The notes under the pieces are model-generated. The model did not search any database. It was not told the DNA's origin and worked only from the letters and a program-made list of their open reading frames with translations. This document shows, one piece after another, positions 5,572 to 5,870 of a stretch of DNA of 5,870 nucleotides (the first letter of the stretch is position 1; each line of letters starts with the position of its first letter). The translations under genes and the position numbers were made by a program. The stretch is from contig DIRQ01000067.1 of NCBI GenBank assembly GCA_002424365.1, forward strand, positions 1 through 5,870. The letters run 5' to 3'. The DNA is from Syntrophomonas sp. UBA5432 (GTDB taxonomy: Bacteria; Bacillota; Syntrophomonadia; Syntrophomonadales; Syntrophomonadaceae).

Positions 5572-5589
5572 ATGTTTTCCTTAAAACAT
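5572..5589. promoter_or_regulatory. MntR-box-like operator upstream of the DtxR/MntR gene
   Basis: ATGTTTT-CCTT-AAAACAT is a 7+7 bp perfect inverted repeat, 29 bp upstream of the ATG. Read on the minus strand it contains TTAAGGAAAAC, close to the right half of the Bacillus MntR box (TTTGCCTTAAGGAAAC, from memory). It overlaps a weak candidate promoter for the gene (TTGGAG 5614-5609, 18 bp, TATGTT 5590-5585). Position, symmetry and sequence together suggest autoregulation. Confidence 0.55.
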
Positions 5590-5696
5590 ATCTATGAAAA
5601 AACCTGCCCTCCAATTACTTTAACAAGTGACAGGGGACGCTCTAAAAAACTTTGAAGTTATTTACATAATAATTAGTTACACCTATTATTAATTAA

Positions 5697-5725
5697 TATA
5701 CTACAGGAAAAGAAAGTAGTATAAT
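5697..5725 (+). promoter_or_regulatory. Candidate promoter and inverted repeat for the right-edge gene
   Basis: A perfect -10 TATAAT lies at 5720-5725. No good -35 is seen 16-18 bp upstream. The -10 is embedded in TATACTAC (5697-5704), 11 bp, GTAGTATA (5716-5723), an 8+8 bp inverted repeat. A further GTAGTAT follows at 5746-5752. A poor -35 plus a symmetric site suggests a regulator controls this promoter. The leader to the ATG at 5847 would be about 115 nt. Confidence 0.45.
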
Positions 5726-5812
5726 GTAATATATGGGTGAAAGCAGTAGTATCTTATAGCTCGCAATAATAACAAATTTAATCTAATTTCAGATAATTAA
5801 TATGTCATGAGC

Positions 5813-5826
5813 TAACTGGCCAGTTA
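5813..5826. promoter_or_regulatory. 14-bp perfect palindrome before the right-edge gene
   Basis: TAACTGGCCAGTTA is an exact palindrome ending about 10 nt before the ribosome binding site of the gene that begins at 5847. It could be a dimeric regulator operator or a small hairpin near the start of translation. Confidence 0.35.
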
Positions 5827-5846
5827 TGGGGGGAAGGGTGGATAGC

Positions 5847-5870
5847 ATGACGGTTAGGAAAAAGATTGGG
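5847..5870 (+). CDS. Start of an unidentified plus-strand gene (truncated by window edge)
   Basis: Only eight codons (MTVRKKIG) are visible, so no function can be given. The ATG at 5847 follows GAAGGGTGG with about 6 nt spacing, a reasonable ribosome site. A GTG at 5838 is in frame but lies within that site. A TATAAT box upstream at 5720 supports a transcribed gene here. A short basic start of this type is common in membrane sensor or chemoreceptor proteins, but eight residues are no basis for that call. Confidence 0.5.

Larger units (their letters stand above)
5544..5846. other. Divergent intergenic control region
   Basis: This 303-bp AT-rich non-coding stretch lies between the divergent DtxR/MntR gene and the gene entering at the right edge. 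It holds the MntR-box-like palindrome (5572-5589), a short AAGTGACAGGGGACG string (5625-5639), an inverted repeat containing a TATAAT box (5697-5725) and a 14-bp palindrome (5813-5826). No open reading frame in it looks real. Confidence 0.6.

Noticed and set aside
5265..5597. Plus-strand open frame opposite the DtxR/MntR gene.
   Set aside because: It is a shadow of a protein in which all six metal ligands are conserved. The product has no family features.
5668..5690. AATAAT-N11-ATTATT inverted repeat upstream of the right-edge promoter.
   Set aside because: It is low-complexity A/T sequence in an AT-rich spacer, and such repeats are expected by chance.

Overview
The window looks like chromosome from a moderate-GC, anaerobic Firmicute of the Clostridia (Peptococcaceae or Syntrophomonadaceae type). 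This is inferred from strong AAGGAGG-type ribosome binding sites, a two-gene FeoB, a DUF4213/DUF364 protein of the kind known from Desulfitobacterium, and a long acetyl-CoA hydrolase/transferase-like enzyme. No species can be named from the sequence alone.

Layout, left to right. Positions 2-1456 (+) hold the C-terminal two thirds of a CoA-transferase/acetyl-CoA hydrolase family enzyme whose N-terminus lies outside the window. It converges on, and overlaps by 39 bp, a minus-strand ferrous iron transport operon read from right to left: feoA (3841-3590), a stand-alone FeoB GTPase (3567-2800) and a stand-alone FeoB membrane permease (2812-1418). The two FeoB halves overlap by 13 nt in different frames. 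Upstream of feoA lies a 376-bp non-coding stretch (3842-4217). It holds a weak promoter with a palindrome over its -10, a second palindrome, a weak attenuator-like hairpin, and a striking 114-nt block (4088-4201) of nested inverted repeats that can fold as a three-way junction. Further right, still on the minus strand, are a DUF4213/DUF364 'heavy-metal chelation' Rossmann-like protein (4952-4218) and a DtxR/MntR-type metal-dependent repressor (5543-5064). The repressor has a near-perfect palindrome resembling an MntR box just upstream of its start. Positions 5544-5846 form a divergent control region with a TATAAT box inside an inverted repeat and a 14-bp perfect palindrome, leading to the first eight codons of a plus-strand gene at the right edge.

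The minus-strand genes read as a metal-homeostasis block. The DtxR/MntR protein would sense Fe(II) or Mn(II). FeoA plus the two FeoB parts would import Fe(II). The DUF364 protein may handle or chelate a metal or metal cofactor. The joint role is inferred from adjacency and family knowledge and is not shown by the sequence. The parts most worth a second look are the structured 4088-4201 block, the split FeoB, and the DUF364-feo-MntR neighbourhood.
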